36,566 nt of DNA, from contig JAFRJC010000188.1 in the NCBI GenBank assembly GCA_017432445.1, forward strand, positions 1-36,566, written 5' to 3'. The translations under genes were made by a program, and so were the position numbers. The notes under the pieces are model-generated. The model did not search any database. It had not been told where the DNA came from and saw nothing but the letters and a program-made list of their open reading frames with translations. Source of the DNA: Eggerthellaceae bacterium. Its GTDB lineage: Bacteria > Actinomycetota > Coriobacteriia > Coriobacteriales > Eggerthellaceae. Position 1 is the first letter of the stretch. Each line of letters begins with the position of its first letter. Shown here piece after piece: positions 1 to 7,122 of this stretch.

Positions 1-16
1 CAAACGGGCAGCCAGG

Positions 17-907
17 CTAGCTCTTCTTCTTTTTCTTGTCGTCGGCCTTATCTTTGGCCTTGTCATCCGAATCGACGGCGGCGCTCTTCACAACGGTCAT
101 GCCATCGAGGTTGAGCGGCGCATCCAGCCACTTCGACTCGATGATGTTCATGATGCCGCCGCTGATCAGGCTGTTCATTGCGTTGCTCACGGCTGACTGG
201 AGCTCGACGTTGGCCGTATTGACAGCGGCGCAGTAACCGCTCGCATCCTGGAGGAGCGCGACGATCTTGCAGTCGAACTTGTTAGTGGCGGAAACATACG
301 TGCCGATGACGGCGTCGGCGGCAACATACTGGACCGCGCCTGAGTCGAGCGCGGCGAAGGCTGATTTCAGGTCATCCTGCGCTACGAGCGAATCGTCGCC
401 GTAGAGGTTCGTAACACGCCAAGAGCTCTTGGAAGAAGCCTGGGCGGCAATCTGGGGATTCGAGTCAACGGTGGGCACCGCGGTTTCGGCAGAGGCGCCG
501 AACAGCGCAACGCCGGTCTTCAAATAAGCATCGGAGCACCAATACGGCGTCTCTTCCTCGGTGGTGTCGACACCGAGCACGAGGTCGACGGTGTTATTGG
601 CAAGCGCGGTAGCCGGGTCGTTGCCAACGTCGATGATCTCGACCTTGCAACCCAGCTGGTCGGCGATGTAGGAAGCAACATCGACGTCGATACCCACGAT
701 GCGCGAGGACGACGACGATTGGCCAGCGAGAGGCGCCGAAGCGGAATTCACGCCCACGCGCAAAGTTCCAGCAGCACCCAAGGCGCTTGCCGAAATGGTT
801 TGCTGCTTAGCCTGCGGCGTGTACTGTTCCGTCTCGCAACCCGTCAGCAGCAAGGCGGCGCAAGCCACGATTGCGCATATGACTACGAGCATCCTCGTGC
901 GCTTCAT
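17..907 (-). CDS. Extracellular solute-binding lipoprotein, amino-acid ABC transporter type (SBP_bac_3-like)
   Basis: A 296-residue exported binding protein. After a short positive N-terminus (MKRTR) comes a hydrophobic stretch ending in the lipobox LLTGC, so it should be lipid-anchored on the outer face of the membrane. The body (LRVGVN...GIDVDVASYIADQLG...VEIIDV) is the periplasmic-binding fold typical of polar amino-acid ABC transporters. The start was placed at 907 because GGAGG lies 8 nt before it; an upstream in-frame ATG at 931 lacks this. The C-terminus ends in an odd Lys/Asp tail (DDKAKDKADDKKKKKS). No permease or ATPase partner lies in the window; it would have to be off the left edge. 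The ligand cannot be told from sequence. Confidence 0.85.
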   Translation of the reverse strand: MKRTRMLVVICAIVACAALLLTGCETEQYTPQAKQQTISASALGAAGTLRVGVNSASAPLAGQSSSSSRIVGIDVDVASYIADQLGCKVEIIDVGNDPATALANNTVDLVLGVDTTEEETPYWCSDAYLKTGVALFGASAETAVPTVDSNPQIAAQASSKSSWRVTNLYGDDSLVAQDDLKSAFAALDSGAVQYVAADAVIGTYVSATNKFDCKIVALLQDASGYCAAVNTANVELQSAVSNAMNSLISGGIMNIIESKWLDAPLNLDGMTVVKSAAVDSDDKAKDKADDKKKKKS

Positions 908-1658
908 GTTCGAATCCTCCATTCCCATCAAGTAAGAGTCCCGCTTTCAAGCTAGCACCCTCACCACCCGAACAGCAACTCGCGCGTGTCCCCTTCGGCT
1001 GACCTAGTTTTCGACCCCACACCCGCGCATCGGGGCTGAGCTATTCACCTTCACCCTCTCGCCCGCCGCGACACCGTGCCGCGTATCAACGGGCGATGCG
1101 ACTTACTCCTAGAATGCGCCGTGCTCGCCGAACGGCACGCCGCTCGGTTTACGTGGATCCTTTCGACCGCATCTGCCATGGACTAGGGGCGTTACACCCC
1201 GCAACTACAGACCCGAAAGAAACACTCGTGAAGTGTACCAGATTGCACAGGACATACTGCCCTCCAGTCAAACGCACAACAGGTATTACACGCAATCGCG
1301 ATGCGACAAAAGACGAGCAGAGGATTCTTTCTGCCATCCCGTAAATGAGCTGAAAAGCATATCCCAAACTCATTCTTAGCAAAGTCATCCCAGTTAAAAT
1401 GTGCAATTTTGAAAACAAGCCAGGAATGCGCTCTTCGATTCGCAAGGAGGCGCCCAGCGAAAGCACAGCATTATCCAGCCAAGGATAACGCCGCATCAAA
1501 CCAAACGGCGTTCCGAGTTTTCGCCAACGCAAACATATAGTGGTCTTTCGATGTTCGCGCAGCCTGCGGCAAGACGAGATGGTAACCTCTGCTGTACACA
1601 CAATCACAGAAGGTATACGCAGGCAAATCGCCTGCTGCCTGCGGAAACGGAGGATGGA
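908..1658. other. Long non-coding stretch, lower GC than its flanks
   Basis: About 750 bases separate the divergent solute-binding lipoprotein and ahcY. GC falls clearly between about 1200 and 1560 compared with the genes on each side. I see no convincing gene. An open minus-strand frame runs through it but is a continuation of the ahcY antisense frame, with no family resemblance and no ribosome-binding site. Small hairpins occur (for example GGGG cgttaca CCCC near 1185). It must hold the promoters of both flanking genes, but no clear -35/-10 pair stands out. A possible -10 (TATAGT, about 1537) precedes ahcY. Confidence 0.5.
1618..1643 (+). promoter_or_regulatory. Two competing hairpins in the ahcY leader, next to the ribosome-binding site
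   Basis: GCAGGC (1619-1624) can pair with GCCTGC (1630-1635), loop AAATC. The overlapping CGCAGG (1618-1623) can instead pair with CCTGCG (1638-1643). The two stems exclude each other, and the second ends 5 nt before the GGAGG of ahcY (1649-1653). This geometry suits translational control. I do not see the conserved core of the known SAH riboswitch here, so a ligand is not implied. Confidence 0.35.
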
Positions 1659-2909
1659 ATGACATACGAGATCAAAGACATCAACCTGGCTGACGCCGGT
1701 TTGGCACGCATCCTGTGGGCCGAGCGCGACATGCCCGTGCTCACGCGCATCCGCGAGCGCTTCGAGGCTGAAAAGCCCCTGGAAGGCGTGCGCATCGGCG
1801 CCTGCATGCACGTGACCACCGAGACGGCCAACCTCATGCGCGCTCTCGTGGCATCCGGCGCAAAGGTGACGCTGTGCGCCTCGAACCCGCTTTCCACCCA
1901 AGACGACACCGCCGCTTCGCTCGTGCGCGATTTCGGCGTTGACGTGCACGCCATCGCCGGCGAAGACGCCGAGACCTACAACAAGCACATCGATGCCGTT
2001 GTCGCTACCGATCCGCAGATCATCATGGACGACGGCGCCGATCTCGACACCGCTCTGCACACGCGTTTCACCGAAAAGCTCGCCGGCGTTATCGGCGGCA
2101 CCGAGGAGACCACGACCGGCGTCGTGCGCCTGGCCGCCATGGCCGCCGAAGGCGCTCTGGGCTATCCCGTCTTCAACATCAACGACGCCAACACCAAACA
2201 CTGCTTCGACAACCACTACGGCACCGGCCAGTCCACCTTGGACGGCATCATCCGCGCCACGAACCGCCTGATGTGCGGACGCACGATCGTCATCTCGGGT
2301 TACGGTTACTGCGGGTCCGGCCTGGCCCTTCGTGCCAAGGGCATGGGCATGGACGTCATCGTCTGCGAAGTCGATCCGTTGAAAGCCCTCGAGGCCCACA
2401 TGGAAGGCTACCGCGTCATGAAGGCCGAAGAGGCCGCCAAGCACTGCGACGTGTGGGTCACGGTCACCGGCGACTGCAACGTCGTCGACGCCCCCGCCTT
2501 CGAGAACATGAAGGACGGCGCCATCCTGTGCAATTCGGGTCATTTCGATTCCGAGATCAACATCAACTGGCTGGAGCAGCATTCCACGAGCAAGGTCGAG
2601 CTCAAACCGCTCGTCGAGGAATACACGCTCGAAGACGGCCGCAAGATCGTGCTTTTGGCCCAGGGACGCCTGGTGAACCTCGCCTGCGCCGAGGGTCATC
2701 CCGCTTCCGTCATGGACATGAGCTTCGCCAACCAGGCGTTAGCCGCTGAATACCTGTACAAGCACGCTTCCGAGCTTGAAAACCAAGTCTATGACGTCCC
2801 CGCCGAGATCGACGATGGCGTCGCTCGCGTGAAGCTCGATACTCTCGGCATCGAGATCGACGAGCTCACCGAGGAGCAGGTCGCCTACATGAACTCCTGG
2901 AAGTTCTAG
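1659..2909 (+). CDS. ahcY: Adenosylhomocysteinase (S-adenosylhomocysteine hydrolase)
   Basis: A 416-residue cytosolic enzyme of the methyl cycle that splits S-adenosylhomocysteine to homocysteine and adenosine. Family marks are visible: [10 protein letters not shown] (H51), the substrate block [16 protein letters not shown] with K180 and D184, and the NAD-binding glycine motif [11 protein letters not shown] (about 213-223) followed by an acidic strand end (VCEVDP). It has the short form found in archaea and Thermotoga, and ends in MNSWKF where long bacterial and eukaryotic forms have a KPDHYRY-type tail. The start at 1659 has GGAGG 5 nt upstream; the frame stays open upstream to 1551 but that part is not conserved-looking. 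Archaeal-type relatives can prefer S-inosylhomocysteine, so the exact substrate is not certain. Confidence 0.93.
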   Translation: MTYEIKDINLADAGLARILWAERDMPVLTRIRERFEAEKPLEGVRIGACMHVTTETANLMRALVASGAKVTLCASNPLSTQDDTAASLVRDFGVDVHAIAGEDAETYNKHIDAVVATDPQIIMDDGADLDTALHTRFTEKLAGVIGGTEETTTGVVRLAAMAAEGALGYPVFNINDANTKHCFDNHYGTGQSTLDGIIRATNRLMCGRTIVISGYGYCGSGLALRAKGMGMDVIVCEVDPLKALEAHMEGYRVMKAEEAAKHCDVWVTVTGDCNVVDAPAFENMKDGAILCNSGHFDSEININWLEQHSTSKVELKPLVEEYTLEDGRKIVLLAQGRLVNLACAEGHPASVMDMSFANQALAAEYLYKHASELENQVYDVPAEIDDGVARVKLDTLGIEIDELTEEQVAYMNSWKF

Positions 2910-2973
2910 CGAGAAACACGCGCGGGTCAACTGATCGCTTGGGGGAACGCGAACAAGTTGGGCGGTAAATCGC

Positions 2974-4317
2974 ATGTTTAAGAATTCGTTGCTGGGCGCT
3001 GAGCCTGGCGCCAAAGGATTGGGAGGCAAGGCCGTTGCGGTCTTGCTGACCGTTGCATTGGCGCTCATGGCCTGGAGCCCGGTGACGATCGGCGCCGCCT
3101 TCGCCAACGACGAGGGCGCATCGCCCTCGGCCACGGCTGATGGCGATGCAGCAGACGGGAAGGGCCCTGCAGGTACGCAACAGGGAAAGGCAAAGGGCGG
3201 CGACGGAAACTCTTCGCTCGATACCGAGGACCCTTCGGACGACGATCCTGCTTCCGACAGTCCTGCTGCAGCTAATGGCGAGGGCGAAGGCGCCGGCAAT
3301 GGTTCTGACACCAACGCTGGCAAACCCGAAGGTGCTGGCGAGGGCAACGACGATGAGATTTCGCCCAATGGCAAAGAGACCGAACAGGGCGGCGATGACG
3401 ATGTGTCGGCTCCTGCCGGCGTAGGCAACGGCGACGGCAACGGAAACGAAACGAACCCCGATGGCGCCAAGCCTGGCGAGGGCGCACAACCCGACGGCAA
3501 AGCTGCTTCCGACAACGAGGGCGCCTCTCCCGCAGCTTCGACAGATGACAAATCCCGGGACAAAAGCACTCAAGCCAGCGGTAAAACCCCAGAAGGCTCC
3601 GCACAGGCTGCCGCAAACATGGGCAAGGTGCATCCCGGTATCGCCGCAACTGCGGAAGTGCTGTCCAAGCCCTCCAACGGCAAAACCTACCGCGTAGGTG
3701 AGACCATCAAATTCCGCATCACCGTGTGCAACACCGGTAACGTGCCGCTGTACAGCGCCCGCGTGAGCAACCTCACCTCTGGCGCTGTCAGCGCTCCTGA
3801 AGTCGCTGGTGGCAGTGGTTACTCGGCAAGCGGGACCGTCGCAAGCATCGATTCGCTTGCCCCGGGCAAGAAAGTGAGCATCTCCGTGAACTACAAGGTG
3901 CTCGCAGCCGATGCCGGGGCATCTATCTCCAATACCGCTATCGTCAAGGCGGTCAATCCAACCGATCCGCAAAACCCCGTCAGCGCTTCCGCCTCAACCG
4001 ATTCGGTCAAGGTCACTCCGATTTCAAAGCCCACAAAAGCGCCAAAGGCAGTTGCGCCGCCCGCCCCGGCGGCACCGGTGGCCGGCGTGGGTGACCCCGT
4101 AGCCAAAATCGAGCGCGAAGCCAAACCCGCACCCACCGTCAAGCCCGAACGCAAGGCGGCTCCAGACAAGAAAGACGACGCAACGGGTAAGAACAAGGAT
4201 TCGTGGCAGCTTTCCGACCTGCTCCCCATCGGCGTCGTCGGTGTGCTCTGCCTCGCCGTCCTCATCGCCGCCTTCATGCACAAGCGCCGCGAAGCCGCTC
4301 AGAACGCCGAAAGCTAG
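2974..4317 (+). CDS. Membrane-anchored surface protein with acidic low-complexity stalk and DUF11-like domain
   Basis: A 447-residue protein, 64 nt after ahcY and on the same strand. It has an N-terminal hydrophobic export signal (about 20-45, ending near AAFAND), then about 170 residues of low-complexity Gly/Asp/Ala/Ser/Pro sequence, then one beta-sandwich domain of the DUF11/CARDB adhesin type (about 215-345; GETIKFRITVCNTGNVPLYS, ISNTAIVKA). A Pro/Lys-rich spacer and one C-terminal transmembrane helix (LLPIGVVGVLCLAVLIAAF) with a positive tail follow. There is no LPxTG sorting signal, so anchoring is by the helix. The ribosome-binding site is weak (GGGCGG). A role as a wall-spanning stalk or adhesin is inferred from architecture only. 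Confidence 0.75.
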   Translation: MFKNSLLGAEPGAKGLGGKAVAVLLTVALALMAWSPVTIGAAFANDEGASPSATADGDAADGKGPAGTQQGKAKGGDGNSSLDTEDPSDDDPASDSPAAANGEGEGAGNGSDTNAGKPEGAGEGNDDEISPNGKETEQGGDDDVSAPAGVGNGDGNGNETNPDGAKPGEGAQPDGKAASDNEGASPAASTDDKSRDKSTQASGKTPEGSAQAAANMGKVHPGIAATAEVLSKPSNGKTYRVGETIKFRITVCNTGNVPLYSARVSNLTSGAVSAPEVAGGSGYSASGTVASIDSLAPGKKVSISVNYKVLAADAGASISNTAIVKAVNPTDPQNPVSASASTDSVKVTPISKPTKAPKAVAPPAPAAPVAGVGDPVAKIEREAKPAPTVKPERKAAPDKKDDATGKNKDSWQLSDLLPIGVVGVLCLAVLIAAFMHKRREAAQNAES

Positions 4318-4366
4318 TTGAATCCCCCTTCTCGATTGACCAACAGCAGAGCAGGCGGTACACAGA

Positions 4367-4391
4367 AAAGGGCACCATGAGGGTGCCCTTT
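4367..4391. terminator. Perfect 10-bp bidirectional terminator hairpin
   Basis: AAAGGGCACC (4367-4376), loop ATGAG, then GGTGCCCTTT (4382-4391). It lies between the convergent surface-protein gene and ccmD, and its A/T ends give a short U-run on both strands. Confidence 0.8.
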
Positions 4392-4467
4392 CACATTCTC
4401 GTGCCGCGGTTTTACGCCCTAGCACATCTGGCCATGGTAAACAAAGGCAAATGCTCTTCCGAAGATG

Positions 4468-4662
4468 CTATCGGGAAACTCCGCCTTCCTTTGCGCGAAC
4501 CGCTTCCTCGAGCACGGCCATTTGGGCTTCGGTCTTCTTCAGGCCGCTGACGACTTTGATCACATACACGAGCAAAGCAAGCCAGAGGATGGCGTACGCG
4601 GCGATGATGAAGGGCGCAGACGGAATAACGGTGGCGTATATGTCGGCGAGGATGGGATTCAT
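4468..4662 (-). CDS. ccmD: CcmD-like small membrane protein of the heme exporter
   Basis: A 64-residue protein with one transmembrane helix (about 17-38: PFIIAAYAILWLALLVYVIKVV) followed by a basic then coiled-coil-prone tail (LKKTEAQMAVLEEAVRAKE). Size, topology and position directly after ccmC match CcmD, which holds CcmE in contact with the CcmABC heme exporter. Sequence similarity in this family is weak, so the call rests mainly on context. It is the last gene of the ccm run; AAGGAT lies 7 nt before the start. Confidence 0.72.
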   Translation of the reverse strand: MNPILADIYATVIPSAPFIIAAYAILWLALLVYVIKVVSGLKKTEAQMAVLEEAVRAKEGGVSR

Positions 4663-4689
4663 ATCGAGATCCTTTCATTCGAGGTGGAA

Positions 4690-4704
4690 AAGGGCTTAGC
4701 CCTT
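4690..4704 (-). promoter_or_regulatory. Palindrome between ccmC and ccmD
   Basis: AAGGGCT T AGCCCTT sits in the 52-nt gap between the ccmC stop and the ccmD start. A short hairpin here could stabilise or attenuate the transcript before the last gene; it lacks a T-tract on the minus strand, so it is not a clear terminator. Confidence 0.4.
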
Positions 4705-4714
4705 CTCGACATTG

Positions 4715-5476
4715 CTAATCTTCCAGTTGATCCTTCAGGGCTTGCAGGCGCTCTGCGAGGCGCGCTTCACGGAAACGCAACCGATACAGGCCGAATGCCA
4801 CGAGCATCATGCCAATCATCACAACGAGTACGGTCGCAGCCATATCCGGCGTCATGCCGCCCTCGCGCGCGATAACCGGGTGCACGCTTGAGGGAATCAA
4901 TCGCGTGATCATAAAGCAAATAGGCACGTCGACAAACGCGATGAGGCTTATGACGGAGGCATAGGTGGCGCGGCGCTCGGGATCGTCGATGGAATTTCGC
5001 ATTACGAAGTAGGCGATCACGATGAGCATGAGGATGAGGTAGGTCGTCAGGCGCGGTTCCCACGTCCACCACACGCCCCATTCGAAGCGCGTCCACAAGT
5101 CGCCCGTCACCATGGTGAAGATGACGAACAAAAGCGTGAGCTCCATAGCGACACGCGAACAGGTGTCGAATCGTTGCTCTCGCGTCGTGAGGAACCGGAT
5201 ACCGTAGTACGCGGAGAAAATAAGCATCACGAACGACACGATAGCAACCGGCATGTGGAAGTAGAAAATCTTCTGGCTGATCAGCTGCTGATGCGTGACC
5301 ATGACACCGTTCACCAGCTCAGGCGTATCGAGCGCCGCCCCGTTGACGGGCGCGGCGAACAGGAACGCCATGAGGAAGCCCACCGTCGTGAGCACTGCCC
5401 CCGCCGCCAGCGCAGGCAATGCCAGCTTGTCGGGCCACTGCCCCGCTTCTGGGATTCTCACCTTCTTCTCTACCAT
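4715..5476 (-). CDS. ccmC: Heme exporter membrane protein CcmC
   Basis: A 253-residue, six-helix membrane protein of the HemeHandling family. It carries the tryptophan-rich WWD signature on an external loop (WGVWWTWEPRLT, 133-144) and the two flanking conserved histidines (H74 in FYFHMPVA, H199 in SVHPV). CcmC presents heme to CcmE and is needed to form holo-CcmE. The start at 5476 has an AGGGGAG ribosome-binding site. It lies between ccmB (60 nt upstream) and ccmD. Confidence 0.95.
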   Translation of the reverse strand: MVEKKVRIPEAGQWPDKLALPALAAGAVLTTVGFLMAFLFAAPVNGAALDTPELVNGVMVTHQQLISQKIFYFHMPVAIVSFVMLIFSAYYGIRFLTTREQRFDTCSRVAMELTLLFVIFTMVTGDLWTRFEWGVWWTWEPRLTTYLILMLIVIAYFVMRNSIDDPERRATYASVISLIAFVDVPICFMITRLIPSSVHPVIAREGGMTPDMAATVLVVMIGMMLVAFGLYRLRFREARLAERLQALKDQLED

Positions 5477-5536
5477 TCGCTCCCCTTCCCAAGGATGCGG
5501 CAGCCCCTCATGGGAGTTGCCGCACGTTCGTTATCT

Positions 5537-6241
5537 TTAAGCGCTCACGACGAAATCGTAAAGCACCCAGCACACCAGCAACATCACCACATCATAGCCG
5601 CACGCTAAAACAAGCGGCATGACGAAGAAATCGGTCCAGAACTCCGTGCCGGCGATGGCGGCCGTCGTGGCTGTGACGCAGGCGTAGAGCAGAGGATAGA
5701 TTAGCGGGATGAACAGGATGGCCAACATGACGTCGCGGCTGCGCGTGTTCATCGTGATGGTTGAGAGCATGGTGCCGATGCCGGCCATGCCGATGGTGCC
5801 TACCAGCAAGGGCGCTACCACCCAGAAAAACGTGGCTGCGACTGGTTGGCCTGACATGAAGAAGAAGTAGAACAGCGGCACCGTGATGACCTCGACCGCG
5901 AGCATGAACAGGATGTTGGCCGTAGCCTTCGCCAGGAAGATGACGGAACGGTCGAGCGGAACGAGCATGATACCGTCCATGCAAGCCTGCTCCTTCTCAT
6001 GCGCAAACGAGCGCCCCAAGCCCAGAAGCGACGTGAACACGATAAGCACCCATAGAAGGCCCCCGCCCATGTTCGCGATATCGATGCCGCGCGCTGTGAG
6101 CGCGAGCGCCGCACCATAGACGATGATGACGAGCAGCGCGTAGATTCCCATGGACGTGAGCATCTCGCGCGTGCGGAACTCCTGACGTAGGTCCTTGGCG
6201 AGCAGCGTCTTGTATTGCGCGAACGCGGAAGGCCTGCCCAT
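5537..6241 (-). CDS. ccmB: Heme exporter membrane subunit CcmB
   Basis: A 234-residue ABC-transporter membrane subunit with six hydrophobic segments and the family pattern (AQYKTLLAKDLRQEFRTREML at the N-terminus, SFAHEKEQACMDGIMLVPLDRS after the second helix). It works with CcmA to release holo-CcmE from CcmC. Its ATG overlaps the TGA of ccmA by one base, a sign of translational coupling. An open extension upstream to 6361 lies within ccmA and is ignored. Confidence 0.93.
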   Translation of the reverse strand: MGRPSAFAQYKTLLAKDLRQEFRTREMLTSMGIYALLVIIVYGAALALTARGIDIANMGGGLLWVLIVFTSLLGLGRSFAHEKEQACMDGIMLVPLDRSVIFLAKATANILFMLAVEVITVPLFYFFFMSGQPVAATFFWVVAPLLVGTIGMAGIGTMLSTITMNTRSRDVMLAILFIPLIYPLLYACVTATTAAIAGTEFWTDFFVMPLVLACGYDVVMLLVCWVLYDFVVSA

Positions 6242-6951
6242 CAGGACACCCCCATCCCGACGGTATCGCGATAGAGCTGCGCGAAGTCTTCGAAATCCAG
6301 GTCTTCCTTCTTCGCAAACGTGACGACGCGGCCCCGTGCCAACACGAGCGCATGCGTACACAAGGCGAAACCCTTGGCCAGGTCGTGGCTGACCATGACG
6401 AACGTGCGGTCGCCGCGAACGGAAGCGATGAGGTCGTCGAAGATGTCGACCGCGTGCGGATCGAGGCCGGAATACGGCTCGTCGAGGAACATGACGCGGG
6501 GATCGTGCACCAGAGCACGCGCGATGGACACGCGCTGCGTCATGCCGCGTGAAAACGTGCGCACCTGGTCGATGCGGCGATGTGAAAGCCCCACGGCTTC
6601 GAGCAGCTCGCGCGCCCGCGCCTGGGGGTCGGCAACGCCGTAGAGCTCGGCGTACAGAACGAGGTTCTCCTCGGCCGTGAGGTCGGGATAGAGCATGGAC
6701 GCATGGGAAATCATGCCGATGAGCCCGCGCACCTCGTTGGGGCTTTCCTTCAAATCGATGCCGCAGATGCTCGCAGAGCCAGCCGTCGGCCTCGCAAGGG
6801 TGGACAGCACGCGCAAAAGCGTGGTCTTGCCCGCGCCGTTCGGCCCGAATATGGAGAGGAACGCGCCTTCCGGCAGCTCGAAGGACACTCCGTCGAGCGC
6901 TTTGCGCGTCCCGAAGGCCTTCGATAAATTGTGTGCCTCAATTGCGTTCAT
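6241..6951 (-). CDS. ccmA: Heme exporter ATP-binding subunit CcmA
   Basis: A 236-residue ABC ATPase. It has Walker A GPNGAGKTT (36-44), a signature loop of the form FSRGMTQRVSIARAL, Walker B VMFLDEPYSGLD, and a late H-loop (VSHDL). ATP hydrolysis by CcmAB drives release of heme-loaded CcmE. It is assigned to CcmA rather than another exporter because it is coupled to ccmB and followed by ccmC. It has its own ribosome-binding site (GGGAG) after a 171-nt structured gap from ccmF. Confidence 0.93.
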   Translation of the reverse strand: MNAIEAHNLSKAFGTRKALDGVSFELPEGAFLSIFGPNGAGKTTLLRVLSTLARPTAGSASICGIDLKESPNEVRGLIGMISHASMLYPDLTAEENLVLYAELYGVADPQARARELLEAVGLSHRRIDQVRTFSRGMTQRVSIARALVHDPRVMFLDEPYSGLDPHAVDIFDDLIASVRGDRTFVMVSHDLAKGFALCTHALVLARGRVVTFAKKEDLDFEDFAQLYRDTVGMGVS

Positions 6952-6973
6952 AACGTCTCCCGCGCATTTACCC

Positions 6974-7094
6974 GGGGATGCAATAGGTTACGCTCGACGC
7001 TTCGTCGCCTCGAACTAACTTTTTCGCCAAGAACAGGCGAGAAAGTGGATTTCTCGACTCCTCTGGCTTACCTCGCTTCACCCATTGCATCCCC
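6974..7094. other. Nested inverted repeats between ccmF and ccmA
   Basis: The 171-nt gap holds an outer pair GGGGATGCAAT (6974-6984) and ATTGCATCCCC (7084-7094), perfect over 11 bp. Inside are CGACG ctt CGTCG (6995-7007), an imperfect CTTTTTCGCC/GGCGAGAAAG pair (7019-7028 and 7036-7045), and CGAGAAA gtgga TTTCTCG (7038-7056), the last two being alternatives. This is far more pairing than expected by chance and it is placed as the ccmA leader. It may be a structured RNA or a mobile palindromic element. Confidence 0.5.
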
Positions 7095-7122
7095 TGTGCG
7101 GTCGGTAAACAAAAAGCTCTCA

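Noticed and set aside
1440..1658. SAH riboswitch upstream of ahcY
   Set aside because: The purine-rich stretch near 1445 (AAGGAGGCGCCC) only faintly recalls the known GAGGAGCGCUGC core and the required pairing was not found.
1149..2699. Minus-strand open frame over ahcY and its upstream gap
   Set aside because: Mostly the antisense of ahcY; the part beyond (1149-1600) shows no family likeness or start signal.
4200..4317. LPxTG-type sortase signal in the surface protein
   Set aside because: The residues before the C-terminal helix (SWQLSDLLPIG) lack the motif.
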